Of a stretch of DNA of 64,000 nt, positions 9,058-18,075 are shown piece after piece; positions within the stretch are counted from its first letter, which is position 1, and every line of letters begins with the position of its first letter. The notes beneath the pieces were generated by a model that was given only the letters and a program-made list of their open reading frames with translations, had not been told where the DNA came from and searched no databases. A program made the position numbers and the translations under genes. Source of the DNA: Bacteroides sp. (GTDB lineage Bacteria; Bacteroidota; Bacteroidia; Bacteroidales; Bacteroidaceae); assembly GCA_015060765.1 (NCBI GenBank), contig SUXW01000005.1, forward strand, positions 62,001 through 126,000, given 5' to 3'.

Positions 9058-9807
9058 TTGAAAATAAAGAAGATTCTAGTATCTCAGCCAAAACCTGCAA
9101 CAGAGAAATCACCTTATTATGATATTGCTGAGAGATATGGAGTGGAAATGGTCTTTCGTCCGTTTATAAAAGTTGAAAGTTTGTCGGCTAAAGAATTCAG
9201 ACAGCAGAAGGTTTCAATCCTTGACCATACAGCTGTGATATTTACTTCCAGACATGCTATTGACCATTTTTTCACCTTGTGTGGAGAGTTGCGCGTAACT
9301 ATACCTGAAACCATGAAGTATTTCTGTACTTCAGAACAAGTGGCTTTATACATCCAGAAGTATGTTCAGTATCGTAAACGTAAAGTCTTTTTTGGCGCAA
9401 CTGGAAAGTTTATAGATTTACTTCCTGCAATTGTTAAACATTCATCTGAAAAATATCTCGCTCCAATGTCGGATGTTCATACCGATGAAATAAAGGATTT
9501 GTTGGACAGTAAAAAAATACAGCATACGGAAGTAGTGATGTATCGTACAGTGAGCAATGATTTTACTCCTGAAGAAAAGTTTGATTATGATATGCTATTG
9601 TTCTTCAGTCCGGCTGGTATCAGTTCTTTGATTAAGAATTTCCCGAATTTTGAGCAAAAGGATATTGCTATTGGATGTTTCGGTCCTACTACTGCAAAAG
9701 CTATTAAGGATGCAGGTTTGCGTTTGGATTTGGAGGCACCCACAGTGGAAGCGCCATCCATGACTGCAGCTTTGGATAAGTTTATAGCAGAACGAAATAA
9801 AGATTAA
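9058..9807 (+). CDS. hemD: Uroporphyrinogen-III synthase HemD
   Basis: The 249-residue product begins LKIKKILVSQPKP and contains the HemD-type segments AVIFTSRHAIDHFF and LLFFSPAGISSLI, with KDIAIGCFGPTTAKAI near the end. HemD closes and isomerises hydroxymethylbilane to uroporphyrinogen III in tetrapyrrole synthesis. The start is TTG at 9058; the next in-frame ATG is some 30 residues into the conserved fold, so TTG is preferred. No other heme genes adjoin it, which is the normal Bacteroidales arrangement. A hairpin terminator follows 21 bases after the stop. Confidence 0.85.
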   Translation: MKIKKILVSQPKPATEKSPYYDIAERYGVEMVFRPFIKVESLSAKEFRQQKVSILDHTAVIFTSRHAIDHFFTLCGELRVTIPETMKYFCTSEQVALYIQKYVQYRKRKVFFGATGKFIDLLPAIVKHSSEKYLAPMSDVHTDEIKDLLDSKKIQHTEVVMYRTVSNDFTPEEKFDYDMLLFFSPAGISSLIKNFPNFEQKDIAIGCFGPTTAKAIKDAGLRLDLEAPTVEAPSMTAALDKFIAERNKD

Positions 9808-9828
9808 TCGGATTATTTCCATTATAGG

Positions 9829-9865
9829 AGGTTTTGTGTAACTTTGTACACAAAACCTTTTTTTT
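9829..9865 (+). terminator. hemD terminator with an embedded rnpA promoter
   Basis: AGGTTTTGTGTA (9829-9840) and TACACAAAACCT (9847-9858) form a perfect 12-bp stem with loop ACTTTG, followed by a run of eight T. The -7 element TAACTTTG (9839-9846) overlaps the loop, so the same 37 bases can end hemD transcription and start rnpA transcription. Confidence 0.75.
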
Positions 9866-9870
9866 ATCTT

Positions 9871-10269
9871 ATGGAAGAAAGAAGACATACGTTCGGCAAA
9901 TCGGAGAGGCTCTGTAGCAAAATGCTTATTGAGCGCTTGTTTACTGGAGGGAACCATTCGTTTCCTGCTTTTCCTCTTCGTGCCGTATATATGTTGGTAG
10001 AACCTGATGAATTGGAATCTGATATTTCCATATTGATTAGTGTACCTAAAAAAAAGTTTAAACGGGCTGTTAAGCGCAATTTAGTGAAACGTCAGGTGCG
10101 CGAAGCTTATCGTCGTAACAAGTATCTGTTGTTGGATGCTATAAAAGTTCAAGGCGATAAAAAGGTAGCTTTAGCCTTTATATGGCTTGACAATCAAATC
10201 CATTCTTCGGATGAAGTGGAACGCAAGGTAAAAAAATTGCTTATTCATATTACCGAAAGGATACAATGA
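9871..10269 (+). CDS. rnpA: Ribonuclease P protein component RnpA
   Basis: RnpA is the protein subunit that helps RNase P RNA process tRNA 5' ends. The basic segment [20 protein letters not shown] contains the family RNR core. The product is 132 residues from the ATG at 9871. A TTG at 9844 is in frame, but it lies inside the promoter/terminator stem-loop upstream of the expected transcription start, so it is rejected. It overlaps yidD by four bases (ATGA). Unlike many bacteria, rpmH is not adjacent here. Confidence 0.92.
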   Translation: MEERRHTFGKSERLCSKMLIERLFTGGNHSFPAFPLRAVYMLVEPDELESDISILISVPKKKFKRAVKRNLVKRQVREAYRRNKYLLLDAIKVQGDKKVALAFIWLDNQIHSSDEVERKVKKLLIHITERIQ

Positions 10270-10487
10270 GGAAATTATTGGTTGCCATATTGCTCTTGCC
10301 TATCCGTTTCTATCGGAACTATATCTCTCCGCTTACACCGCCTTCATGCCGTTTTGTACCTTCGTGTTCGCAATATGCTATGGAAGCTCTTCAAAAACAC
10401 GGTCCGTTCAAAGGATTGTATTTGGCTGTGCGAAGAATTCTCCGATGCCACCCTTGGGGAGGTTCTGGTTACGATCCTGTTCCTTGA
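10266..10487 (+). CDS. yidD: Membrane protein insertion efficiency factor YidD
   Basis: The 73-residue protein matches the YidD family closely: [20 protein letters not shown] near the N-terminus, [12 protein letters not shown], then [16 protein letters not shown] at the end. YidD is a small membrane-associated protein that aids YidC-dependent insertion. The ATG overlaps the rnpA stop by four bases; rnpA-yidD coupling is widespread. Confidence 0.95.
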   Translation: MRKLLVAILLLPIRFYRNYISPLTPPSCRFVPSCSQYAMEALQKHGPFKGLYLAVRRILRCHPWGGSGYDPVP

Positions 10488-10491
10488 TGCT

Positions 10492-11130
10492 ATGATGTAC
10501 TTTGATATACATACTCATCACAAGCCTTCTTGTCCCGATAGCACCGTTTATTCGTATGCTATGGGTGATAACCTTTCCCGTGAAGGAATTAAGCATTGTT
10601 CTGTCGGTATTCATCCTTGGTATCTTACTTCGGAAAATGCGGAAGAACAATTAAAGTGGTTGTTGCAGGAGGTACGTCGAAAAGATGTAGTGGCGATAGG
10701 AGAGTGTGGATTGGATAAACTGAGGGGGCCTTCTATGCCTTTGCAACAAACTGTTTTTAGGGAATGTGTCTTGCTTTCCGAAGAAAAGTCTTTGCCGTTG
10801 ATTGTTCATGCGGTTAAGTGTACAGAAGAGCTTATTCGTATTAAGAAGGAATTGAAGCCCCATATGCCTTGGATTATACATGGATTTCGAGGTAGGAGAG
10901 AAGTAGCATTGGAATATATTAAACACGGGTTTTATCTTTCTTTTGGTGAAAAGTTTCAAGAAGACGCATTGCGGTGTGTACCGTTCGACAGATTATTTAT
11001 AGAAACTGATGACAGTTTGCTTGCTATAACGGCGATTTATCAGAAAGTTGCGAAAAGTTACGGCATATCTATGGAATTATTGATGGAGCATATCGCAAGT
11101 AATTTTGAAAAGGTTTTGTTTCTTCGATAA
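10492..11130 (+). CDS. TatD family metal-dependent hydrolase
   Basis: This is a short (about 212-residue) TatD-type TIM-barrel hydrolase. Metal-binding marks are DIHTHH at the start, AIGECGLDKL, LIVHAVK, WIIHGFRG and FIETDDS. The family includes 3'-5' exonucleases and deoxyribonucleases, but specificity cannot be read here; it is shorter than E. coli TatD (about 260 residues). I start at ATG 10492 (10495 is equally possible), because the longer open frame to 10282 only shadows yidD. It lies five bases after yidD and is the last gene before tyrS. Confidence 0.82.
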   Translation: MMYFDIHTHHKPSCPDSTVYSYAMGDNLSREGIKHCSVGIHPWYLTSENAEEQLKWLLQEVRRKDVVAIGECGLDKLRGPSMPLQQTVFRECVLLSEEKSLPLIVHAVKCTEELIRIKKELKPHMPWIIHGFRGRREVALEYIKHGFYLSFGEKFQEDALRCVPFDRLFIETDDSLLAITAIYQKVAKSYGISMELLMEHIASNFEKVLFLR

Positions 11131-11137
11131 AGTGTCG

Positions 11138-11145
11138 TAATTTTG
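11138..11145 (+). promoter_or_regulatory. -7 promoter element of tyrS
   Basis: TAATTTTG matches TAnnTTTG and lies about 45 bases before the tyrS ATG, consistent with a short untranslated leader. Confidence 0.55.
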
Positions 11146-11189
11146 TGCCCATTAAAGTAAAAATCAAAACAATATAAAGATATCAATCG

Positions 11190-12482
11190 ATGAATTTTGT
11201 AGAAGAATTGACATGGCGCGGTATGGTGCATACCATCATGCCGGGCACCGAAGAATTGTTGGCTAAGGAACAAGTTACCGCTTACTTGGGTATCGACCCT
11301 ACTGCCGATTCACTCCACATCGGTCACCTTTGCGGGGTGATGATGTTGCGTCATTTCCAACGTTGCGGTCACAAGCCGTTGGCTTTGGTGGGAGGAGCAA
11401 CCGGTATGATTGGCGACCCTTCGGGAAAGTCGGCCGAACGTAACTTGCTGAACGAAGAAACCTTGCGTCACAACGTGAGTTGCATCAAGAAGCAATTGGC
11501 CAAGTTCCTCGACTTTGAAAGTGATGCGCCTAACAAGGCCGAGTTGGTGAACAACTACGACTGGATGAAGGACTATACATTCCTGGATTTTGCACGCGAA
11601 ATTGGTAAGCACATTACCGTAAACTATATGATGGCTAAGGACAGCGTACAGAAGCGTTTGAACGGTGAAGCACGCGATGGCTTGTCATTTACTGAATTTA
11701 CTTATCAGTTGCTTCAAGGTTACGACTTCTTGTATCTGTATGAAAACAAGAACTGTAAGCTTCAGTTGGGTGGTTCCGACCAATGGGGTAACATCACTAC
11801 CGGTACCGAATTGATTCGTCGTACCAAGGGTGGCGAAGCGTTTGCCTTGACTTGTCCGCTCATTACCAAGGCCGATGGTGGTAAGTTTGGTAAGACAGAA
11901 TCGGGCAACATCTGGCTCGATCCTAACTATACTTCTCCTTACAAGTTCTATCAGTTCTGGTTGAATGTAAGCGATGAAGATGCTGCCAAGTACATCAAGA
12001 TCTTTACATCATTGAGCAAGGAGGAAATTGAAGCCTTGATAGCCGAACATTCTGAAGCTCCTCATTTGCGTGTGCTCCAGAAGCGTTTGGCTAAGGAAGT
12101 GACTGTTATGGTACACTCGGAAGAAGATTACAATGCAGCGGTTGAAGCATCGGGCATCCTCTTTGGTAACGCTACTTCTGATGCATTGAAGAAGCTCGAC
12201 GAACAGACTTTGCTCGCTGTATTCGAAGGTGTTCCTCAATTCGAAGTGTCAAAGGAAGCTTTGACAGAAGGAGTGAAGGCCGTAGACTTGTTTGTGGACA
12301 ATGCTGCCATCTTCGCTTCGAAGGGTGAAATGCGTAAGCTCGTTCAAGGCGGCGGTGTTTCCCTCAACAAGGAAAAGCTTGCTGCTTTCGACCAAGTAGT
12401 GACTACTGCCGACTTGCTCGACGAAAAGTACTTGCTTGTTCAGCGTGGAAAGAAGAACTACTATCTGGTGATTGCAAAGTAA
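11190..12482 (+). CDS. tyrS: Tyrosyl-tRNA synthetase TyrS
   Basis: TyrS charges tRNA-Tyr. The 430-residue class I synthetase has the HIGH motif in [14 protein letters not shown] near residue 45 and the KMSKS-equivalent KFGKTESGN. The tyrosine-recognition segment [13 protein letters not shown] and [11 protein letters not shown] are present, and the last 70 residues form an S4-like RNA-binding domain ([15 protein letters not shown]). Codon use is strongly biased to AAG, GAC and AAC, as in a highly expressed gene. It has its own promoter and a strong terminator. Confidence 0.97.
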   Translation: MNFVEELTWRGMVHTIMPGTEELLAKEQVTAYLGIDPTADSLHIGHLCGVMMLRHFQRCGHKPLALVGGATGMIGDPSGKSAERNLLNEETLRHNVSCIKKQLAKFLDFESDAPNKAELVNNYDWMKDYTFLDFAREIGKHITVNYMMAKDSVQKRLNGEARDGLSFTEFTYQLLQGYDFLYLYENKNCKLQLGGSDQWGNITTGTELIRRTKGGEAFALTCPLITKADGGKFGKTESGNIWLDPNYTSPYKFYQFWLNVSDEDAAKYIKIFTSLSKEEIEALIAEHSEAPHLRVLQKRLAKEVTVMVHSEEDYNAAVEASGILFGNATSDALKKLDEQTLLAVFEGVPQFEVSKEALTEGVKAVDLFVDNAAIFASKGEMRKLVQGGGVSLNKEKLAAFDQVVTTADLLDEKYLLVQRGKKNYYLVIAK

Positions 12483-12504
12483 ACATTTTGCTTTAAAAAT
12501 ATGA

Positions 12505-12530
12505 AAAGGGGAGTTCTATACTCCCCTTTC
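12505..12530 (+). terminator. tyrS terminator
   Basis: AAAGGGGAG (12505-12513) pairs with CTCCCCTTT (12521-12529) around a seven-base loop, 22 bases after the tyrS stop. The following TTTCTTG is only moderately T-rich. It also lies just downstream of the convergent protease gene. Confidence 0.75.
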
Positions 12531-12553
12531 TTGTTGTTTAAATGGTCGGAAAT

Positions 12554-15500
12554 TTATTTTAATCTTAAATCCTTCATCAAAGTTTCCACCGCTACTTTCA
12601 ACTGGGTATCTTCACCCTTTACTACGGTAGCAGGATCGTTCAATACATGAACATCGGGTTCCAACTGGTCGTTTTCCAAATAGGTACCGTCGGCTTTGCG
12701 ATAACCCACTACAGGGATACCGAAGATTAAGCTAGGGTCTTGCATGTATTTCCACGATACGGTAGTCATGGTACCCGGTACAGGAGCACCTACCAATTTG
12801 CCCATTTCCTTGAACTTATAAACCCAAGGAGTGCCGTGTGCATTACTGTAGTTGGCTTCACATTGAACCATGATGCTGGCCTTGTTCCAACGACGGCTTG
12901 GCATGTCGCATGATTCTTGTCCACGAACGACTTGAGTAAGGTACTTCTTACCGCTGAATAAGATTTCTACATCTTCGTGCAAACGACCACCACCGTTGAA
13001 ACGGGTATCGATTACAATACCGTCACAATGGTTGTATTTACCCAGAATATCGGAATAGACGGTACGGAAGCTGCCATCGTCCATTGATTCAATATGTACA
13101 TATCCCAAACGACCGTTAGACCATCTTTCTACATCGGCGGCACGTTGCTTTACCCAACGGTTGTATAACAAGCCATTGAATGCACTATTACCGATGGGGA
13201 GCACCACTTCTTCCCAACGTTCCTTGGTGGCAGGATTGTAGAGTGATACCAAAGTCTTCTTGCGGGCCTTGTCGTTCAGCAACAAGGTATAGTCGGCTTC
13301 AGGAGTGATTTCTTGACCGTCAATCTTTTCGATAATGACACCGGCTACCATCTTGCTACGTGCATTGTCAAATGGACTTCCTTCTACCACTTCTTCTACC
13401 TTCAAGCCTTTACCGTTGTGAGACCAATCGTAAAGCAAACCTAAATTGGCGGTGCTGTATCCGGCATTACCGGCACGATAACGACCACCGGTATGCGATA
13501 CGTTGAGTTCGCCCAACCATTCGCTCAACAATTCGGCATAATCGTAATTGTTGTTGATATGTGGCAAGAACTTGCGATAGGCGGCACTCATGGCATCCCA
13601 GTCCACTCCGTGCATGTTTACGTTATAGAAACGCTTCTGTTGTTGCTTATAAACGTGGTTGAACATGGCTTCGCGTTCGGCAACCAAATCCATCTTCATT
13701 TGTGCACTATAGCTGATAGGAGAGAGCTTTCCCGATGCAGGGTCCATCTTTTGCATACGGCTACCCAACAGGAAGATGTTCTTTCCTTCCTTGTCAATTT
13801 CGAATGTACCATAACCGGCTCCCTTGCTTGCCAGTTTTACGTCCTTCTTGCGGAGGTCAATTTTCCACAAGTCCATGGCTCCTTCGAACGAAGCCAAGTA
13901 ATACAAGGTTTCGCCTTTCTTGTCGATAATGGCATCACCCAAACGTGAAGAAGTAGGAGTGAGGCGTACAATACGGTCCTGAATGCCTTTCAGTTCTACA
14001 GTAATGTCTTTGCTTTCTTCTTTCTTCTTGTCGTCCTTCTTGTCGTCCTTCTTATCGTCTTTCTTGTCTTTCTTTTCGGCTTCTTTCTTCAGCTTTTCCT
14101 GTTCCTTTTCCAATTCCTTCAGCAATTCATAGTCTTCTTTGCTGAGGCGGTATTTGTCGTAGGCATCTTGATTCACAAAGCAAAGGAATACGTCCTCCAT
14201 AGAGCCCCATGAAGCGTGATTACGCATACCGTAGCGTTCAGAAGTGAAGAGAATGGCATTACCATCCATAACCCAACGAGGGCTTCCGCTGGTATACCCA
14301 CTATTGGTAAGGTTGGTGATTTCACCGCCTTGTGCGCTTACAATACCTATATCGGAATACGGATCGTGCTTGTTGCCGATAAAACAAAGGGTAAACCATT
14401 TGCCGTCGGGACTCCAGCGATAATCAAAATATCCGGCGGTGCTATGCCATAATGAGCCGTCAGTAATTTGACGTACCTTCTTGGTATCGAGGTTCACTAC
14501 CATCAACTTGCGACGGTCTTCGATAAAGGCCAATTCCTTGCCATCAGGCGAGAATTTTGGGAAGCTGCGTTCTATTTTGCTTGAAGGAAGCAATACTTCT
14601 TCTTCAATGGTGGTGGCATTAGCAAAGTTCTGGTCGTCTTTACGAGCGATTTTAGCCAAGTACAACTGCCAGTTGCCGCTACGTTCGCTGGCGTATGCCA
14701 GTGTGCGGTTATCGGCTCCAAAGACTACTCCTTCTTCGGCTGCAGGCGTGTGGGTAATCTGTTTGGTGGTGGTATAATCTACCGAGGTCACGAACACTTC
14801 GCCGCGGCTCACGAAAGCTACTTGCTTACCATCGGGTGAAACGGCTGCTTCGTCGGGACTTGCGTTCAACTTGGCAATCTGTTCCACATCGTCGCGGGTA
14901 ATGTTGATAGCCACTTTCTGTGCCTTGCCATTTTCGCTTTGGGTGTAAATTTCTCCATCGTAGGTATAACAAAGGGTATTGTTATTGGCGATGGAAAGGA
15001 AGCGTACGGGATGTGTCTTGAACGAAGTGACTTTCTTTACTTCGGTAGGAGCATTCATCTGAAGCGAATATACGTTCATGGAACCCTTGTTGCGTTCGCT
15101 CAAAAAATATACGGTTTGTCCATCGTTGGCCAAAGACGGGTCGCGGTCTTCACCTCCTATGTTGGTCAGATTGGTATGTTTGCCGCTCTTGGCATCGTAC
15201 AACCAGATATCGCGGGTAACCGATGAAGTATGATGCTTGCGCCATTCGTCTTCAAAACCCTTGCGATCTTGGTAAAGGAACGATTGACCATCTTTCGTAT
15301 AACAAACTTGTTCGGCAGGTGTAGCGATAATTTGTGTTGTGCGACCACCCTTTACTGGTACTTGATATAATTCGTTCATGGAACTGGTAGGATAGAGGGC
15401 ACTTTCTGCTGGATCCTGAATAGCAGCCGAGAATACCACTTGCTTGCCATCAGGAGTAAAAGCCGAAGGAAGTTCGGATACAGAATTCATCGTGAGTTGT

Positions 15501-15799
15501 TTGGCACTTCCACCTTCGGCAGGCATTACAAAGATGTCGAAATTACCTTTTCTGTCGCTGGCGAAGGCTATCATTTTACCGTCGGGACTCCAAATAGGAT
15601 TACATTCATATGAATCTTGAGTGGTCAATTGGATAGCAGAACCGCCTTGTGTACTTACTCTATAAATATCGCCTTTATAACAGAATACAATGGTATTCCC
15701 GTCGGGCGAAATTTGTACGTCGCGCATCCAAAGAGACGTAATGGACTGTACGCTGGCACAGGCTAATCCCATAAGGGTACTTATCAGTATTTTTTTCAT
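12554..15799 (-). CDS. Tricorn-like S41 family protease
   Basis: The 1081-residue protein starts with an export signal (MKKILISTLMGLACASVQS). Residues to about 600 show repeated TolB/WD40-like propeller strands of the form SPDGKxIAF; a PDZ-like region follows (EEVVEGSPFDNARSKM), then a C-terminal S41 catalytic region with VIDTRFNGGG and a probable nucleophile in EANYSNAHG. Tricorn homologues degrade oligopeptides; this one is probably periplasmic. A Lys/Asp-rich linker at nucleotides about 14000-14100 interrupts it. The open frame runs on to 16003 through the tRNA, but ATG 15799 with a -7 box just upstream is the proper start. Confidence 0.88.
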   Translation of the reverse strand: MKKILISTLMGLACASVQSITSLWMRDVQISPDGNTIVFCYKGDIYRVSTQGGSAIQLTTQDSYECNPIWSPDGKMIAFASDRKGNFDIFVMPAEGGSAKQLTMNSVSELPSAFTPDGKQVVFSAAIQDPAESALYPTSSMNELYQVPVKGGRTTQIIATPAEQVCYTKDGQSFLYQDRKGFEDEWRKHHTSSVTRDIWLYDAKSGKHTNLTNIGGEDRDPSLANDGQTVYFLSERNKGSMNVYSLQMNAPTEVKKVTSFKTHPVRFLSIANNNTLCYTYDGEIYTQSENGKAQKVAINITRDDVEQIAKLNASPDEAAVSPDGKQVAFVSRGEVFVTSVDYTTTKQITHTPAAEEGVVFGADNRTLAYASERSGNWQLYLAKIARKDDQNFANATTIEEEVLLPSSKIERSFPKFSPDGKELAFIEDRRKLMVVNLDTKKVRQITDGSLWHSTAGYFDYRWSPDGKWFTLCFIGNKHDPYSDIGIVSAQGGEITNLTNSGYTSGSPRWVMDGNAILFTSERYGMRNHASWGSMEDVFLCFVNQDAYDKYRLSKEDYELLKELEKEQEKLKKEAEKKDKKDDKKDDKKDDKKKEESKDITVELKGIQDRIVRLTPTSSRLGDAIIDKKGETLYYLASFEGAMDLWKIDLRKKDVKLASKGAGYGTFEIDKEGKNIFLLGSRMQKMDPASGKLSPISYSAQMKMDLVAEREAMFNHVYKQQQKRFYNVNMHGVDWDAMSAAYRKFLPHINNNYDYAELLSEWLGELNVSHTGGRYRAGNAGYSTANLGLLYDWSHNGKGLKVEEVVEGSPFDNARSKMVAGVIIEKIDGQEITPEADYTLLLNDKARKKTLVSLYNPATKERWEEVVLPIGNSAFNGLLYNRWVKQRAADVERWSNGRLGYVHIESMDDGSFRTVYSDILGKYNHCDGIVIDTRFNGGGRLHEDVEILFSGKKYLTQVVRGQESCDMPSRRWNKASIMVQCEANYSNAHGTPWVYKFKEMGKLVGAPVPGTMTTVSWKYMQDPSLIFGIPVVGYRKADGTYLENDQLEPDVHVLNDPATVVKGEDTQLKVAVETLMKDLRLK

Positions 15800-15822
15800 G
15801 GTATATGTATTTAATGTTTTCA

Positions 15823-15830
15823 CAAAGATA
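15823..15830 (-). promoter_or_regulatory. -7 promoter element of the tricorn-like protease gene
   Basis: The minus strand reads TATCTTTG, a perfect element, 23 bases before the ATG at 15799. It confirms that the longer upstream frame is not translated. Confidence 0.65.
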
Positions 15831-15893
15831 GTTTTTTTCTGTTTGACATGAAATTTTTTGGTGAAAAGTTTGGAACTTATGGAATAAAACTTG

Positions 15894-15901
15894 TATCTTT
15901 G
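15894..15901 (+). promoter_or_regulatory. -7 promoter element of tRNA-Gln
   Basis: TATCTTTG followed by CACCG lies 28 bases before the mature tRNA 5' end. Confidence 0.65.
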
Positions 15902-15929
15902 CACCGCTTTCCAAGGAAAGACAGATGAT

Positions 15930-16000
15930 TGGATTATGGTGTAATGGTAGCACAACAGGTTTTGGTTCTGTTTGTCCAGGTTCGAATCCTGGTAATCCAA
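15930..16000 (+). tRNA. tRNA-Gln (anticodon TTG)
   Basis: The 71-base cloverleaf has acceptor arms TGGATTA (15930-15936) and TAATCCA (15993-15999), a D arm with GGTAG, an anticodon stem ACAGG/TCTGT around loop TTTTGGT giving anticodon TTG, and a T arm with GTTCGAATC. The discriminator base is A and the 3' CCA is not encoded. It has its own promoter and is followed directly by a hairpin terminator, so it is a single-tRNA unit. Confidence 0.95.
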
Positions 16001-16045
16001 CACAAAAGGGTGGAAGTATCGATGATACTTCCACCCTTTTTGTGT
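16001..16045 (+). terminator. Terminator of tRNA-Gln (bidirectional)
   Basis: A 17-bp stem pairs 16004-16020 (starting AAAAGGGTGG) with 16024-16040 (ending CCACCCTTTT) around a three-base loop. It begins immediately after the tRNA and also lies just beyond the end of the convergent channel gene at 16067. Confidence 0.85.
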
Positions 16046-16066
16046 TGTGTTTATCCGATTATTATT

Positions 16067-17155
16067 TTATGATTGGAGCATTGGATTGTTCGAAGAATAA
16101 TTGATAACAGGATCGTATTGATATAGTTTTAGATTGAAAGAGGTAACCATTGCCAATAAATGATCGAATATATCAGATTGTATATGTTCGTATTCTTTCC
16201 ATACTTTGTTGTGTAGAAAAAAGTATACTTCGATAGGAATACCGTATTGTGTAGGTTCTTTTTGACTGATAATCAAATCCATTTCATTGTTTACCTCAGG
16301 ATGCTGGTTCAGGTATCGTTCGATATAAAGACGGTATAATTGTGCATTGGTAGGTATTTCGTCTTTTTGTGGCTGATAATCCTTCATTAATGAGATACGA
16401 CGGATATTCTCCAATAAATCCGAAGTGCAGAATTGGAGTGTTGTCAAATCAAGTTTGATGGTTTTATCTACGCGTCGTCCTCCTCCTTCCTGCATTCCAC
16501 GCCAGTTTTTAAAAGGAGCGCTGATTAGCGAATAGGGAGGAACTGTGGATATGGTATTGTCCCAATTTTGTATTTTGACTGTGTTTAGACTGATTTCCTG
16601 TACGGTACCGTTAGCTTCTCCGTTGGGAAGTTGTATCCAGTCGCCCAATCGTATCATATCGTTGGCCGATAGTTGTACCCCTGCGACGAATCCTAAGATG
16701 CTGTCTTTGAATATCAACATAAGAATAGCTGCCGATGCTCCTAATCCGGCAAATAGAGTTGTGGGGGATTTGTTGATGAGTACGGAGACAATGATGATTC
16801 CTCCTAAAAAGAACAATAATACTTGAAATACTTGTATCAGTCCTTTCATAGGGCGACTTCGTTGTATGTCTTTGGTATTGTAGATGTCGAGCATTACCAA
16901 TAGCAAGGCATTTAAAATCAGTAATATACTACCTATGATATAGACTATACAAAGACGTTGGGTTATATGGAGTAATGTCTCTCCTTCAATCCATTCCAAT
17001 ATGGGAAACAGGAAGTATATCAATATTCCGGGGAATATGTATATTAGATAGGTAAATACTTTCCGTCTAACCAAAGCGTGGGCCCATTCTGGATTCATTT
17101 TCCAAATTTGGATCATGAATCGGCTTAACCAATGTTTTTTGTTTGTCATCTGCAA
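16067..17155 (-). CDS. MscS-type mechanosensitive ion channel
   Basis: The 362-residue protein has about four hydrophobic segments in the N-terminal 160 residues and a soluble C-terminal domain. The pore-helix and beta-domain signature is visible as LFAGLGASAAILMLIFKDSI, followed by IRLGDWIQLPNGEANGTVQEI. This is the MscS pattern; the large N-terminal part resembles the YbdG/MscM subgroup. Such channels release solutes on hypo-osmotic shock. ATG 17155 is used; a second Met two codons later (17149) is possible. Confidence 0.87.
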   Translation of the reverse strand: MQMTNKKHWLSRFMIQIWKMNPEWAHALVRRKVFTYLIYIFPGILIYFLFPILEWIEGETLLHITQRLCIVYIIGSILLILNALLLVMLDIYNTKDIQRSRPMKGLIQVFQVLLFFLGGIIIVSVLINKSPTTLFAGLGASAAILMLIFKDSILGFVAGVQLSANDMIRLGDWIQLPNGEANGTVQEISLNTVKIQNWDNTISTVPPYSLISAPFKNWRGMQEGGGRRVDKTIKLDLTTLQFCTSDLLENIRRISLMKDYQPQKDEIPTNAQLYRLYIERYLNQHPEVNNEMDLIISQKEPTQYGIPIEVYFFLHNKVWKEYEHIQSDIFDHLLAMVTSFNLKLYQYDPVINYSSNNPMLQS

Positions 17156-17192
17156 GTATTTTCTTACAGAACAAACAAGTATGGTTTATGTT

Positions 17193-17957
17193 TCAATAAG
17201 AAACGGAAACAGATATACCGGCTTCTTTCACTAATGCTCCAATGCGGTCCAGTTCCTCACGAGTAGCTTTTTGCAATTCCTTATCAGGTGTTTCGCGATC
17301 GATGGTGTAAATCATTACTTGGCGGGGAGCTATTTCCTTTACCGTTTCCAACCAAGGTATTACATAGGCGTCTCCCGTATTATCTACATCTTTCCCTTTC
17401 ATAAATAGAGTTTGGATGATGAGGTTGCCTTTAAAGGCTTTCATATTCCGGATAATCTCTTGCAGATCATAATGTCCGGTAGGGCGGTCTACTTTGTGGA
17501 TGTAGGTTTCATCTACGGTATCCAATTTCAAAATATTGTTATCTACTTTATTGAGTGCAGCAAAAACATCTGGTTTATGAATAAAAGTAGAATTGCTGAG
17601 TACGCTGACTTTTGCTTGGGGGAAGTAATGGTTTCGCAATTCTAAAGTATCGTCTATAATACCTGCAAAGTGGGGATGAGCTGTCGGCTCTCCGTTGCCT
17701 GCAAAAGTCAGTACATCGGGTTTCGGTCCATTGGCTTGCATATCTTTTAGCTTGTTCTCCAATGCGTTGCGTACTTGTTCACGAGTAGGAAGTTTCTTTT
17801 TAGGACGGAAATCGGCATTGAAACCACATTCGCAATAAATACAATCGAAAGTACAGAATTTGCCATCCTCTGGAAGTAGGTTGATTCCTAAGGATACTCC
17901 TAATCGGCGACTGTGTACGGGACCGAAGATGGGCGACGGATAAATGACGGTTGGCAT
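17193..17957 (-). CDS. Radical SAM protein (COG0731-like)
   Basis: The 254-residue protein begins PSPIFGPVHSRRLGVSLGIN and carries the cluster motif CTFDCIYCEC, a CxxxCxxC [4Fe-4S] site for SAM. VLTFAGNGEPTAHPHF and SVLSNSTFIHKPDVF follow, typical of the small radical SAM family related to TYW1 and wybutosine enzymes. The exact reaction is unknown in bacteria. It has its own -7 box (17984-17991, minus strand). Confidence 0.85.
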   Translation of the reverse strand: MPTVIYPSPIFGPVHSRRLGVSLGINLLPEDGKFCTFDCIYCECGFNADFRPKKKLPTREQVRNALENKLKDMQANGPKPDVLTFAGNGEPTAHPHFAGIIDDTLELRNHYFPQAKVSVLSNSTFIHKPDVFAALNKVDNNILKLDTVDETYIHKVDRPTGHYDLQEIIRNMKAFKGNLIIQTLFMKGKDVDNTGDAYVIPWLETVKEIAPRQVMIYTIDRETPDKELQKATREELDRIGALVKEAGISVSVSY

Positions 17958-17983
17958 GATGTTGTTTTTATATTAAATCGGTG

Positions 17984-17991
17984 CAAAGATA
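17984..17991 (-). promoter_or_regulatory. -7 promoter element of the radical SAM gene
   Basis: The minus strand reads TATCTTTG, 26 bases before the ATG at 17957. Confidence 0.6.
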
Positions 17992-18012
17992 AGACAATTT
18001 GAAATAATGAAA

Positions 18013-18047
18013 GACCTGAATGCATAAATTATGCATACAGGTCTTTT
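18013..18047 (-). terminator. Terminator after the NlpE-like gene
   Basis: GACCTGAATGCATAA (18013-18027) pairs with TTATGCATACAGGTC (18029-18043) with one mismatch. It has T-rich flanks on both strands and lies 29 bases beyond the NlpE-like stop. Confidence 0.65.
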
Positions 18048-18075
18048 TCTTTGTCTAAGAAGACTTCGATACTAT

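Noticed and set aside
10282-10491. Upstream extension of the TatD-family frame
   Set aside because: It overlaps yidD in another frame; the DIHTHH start of the TatD fold follows ATG 10492/10495.
15800-16003. N-terminal extension of the tricorn-like protease frame to base 16003
   Set aside because: It runs through tRNA-Gln and upstream of a perfect minus-strand -7 box; the signal peptide begins at ATG 15799.
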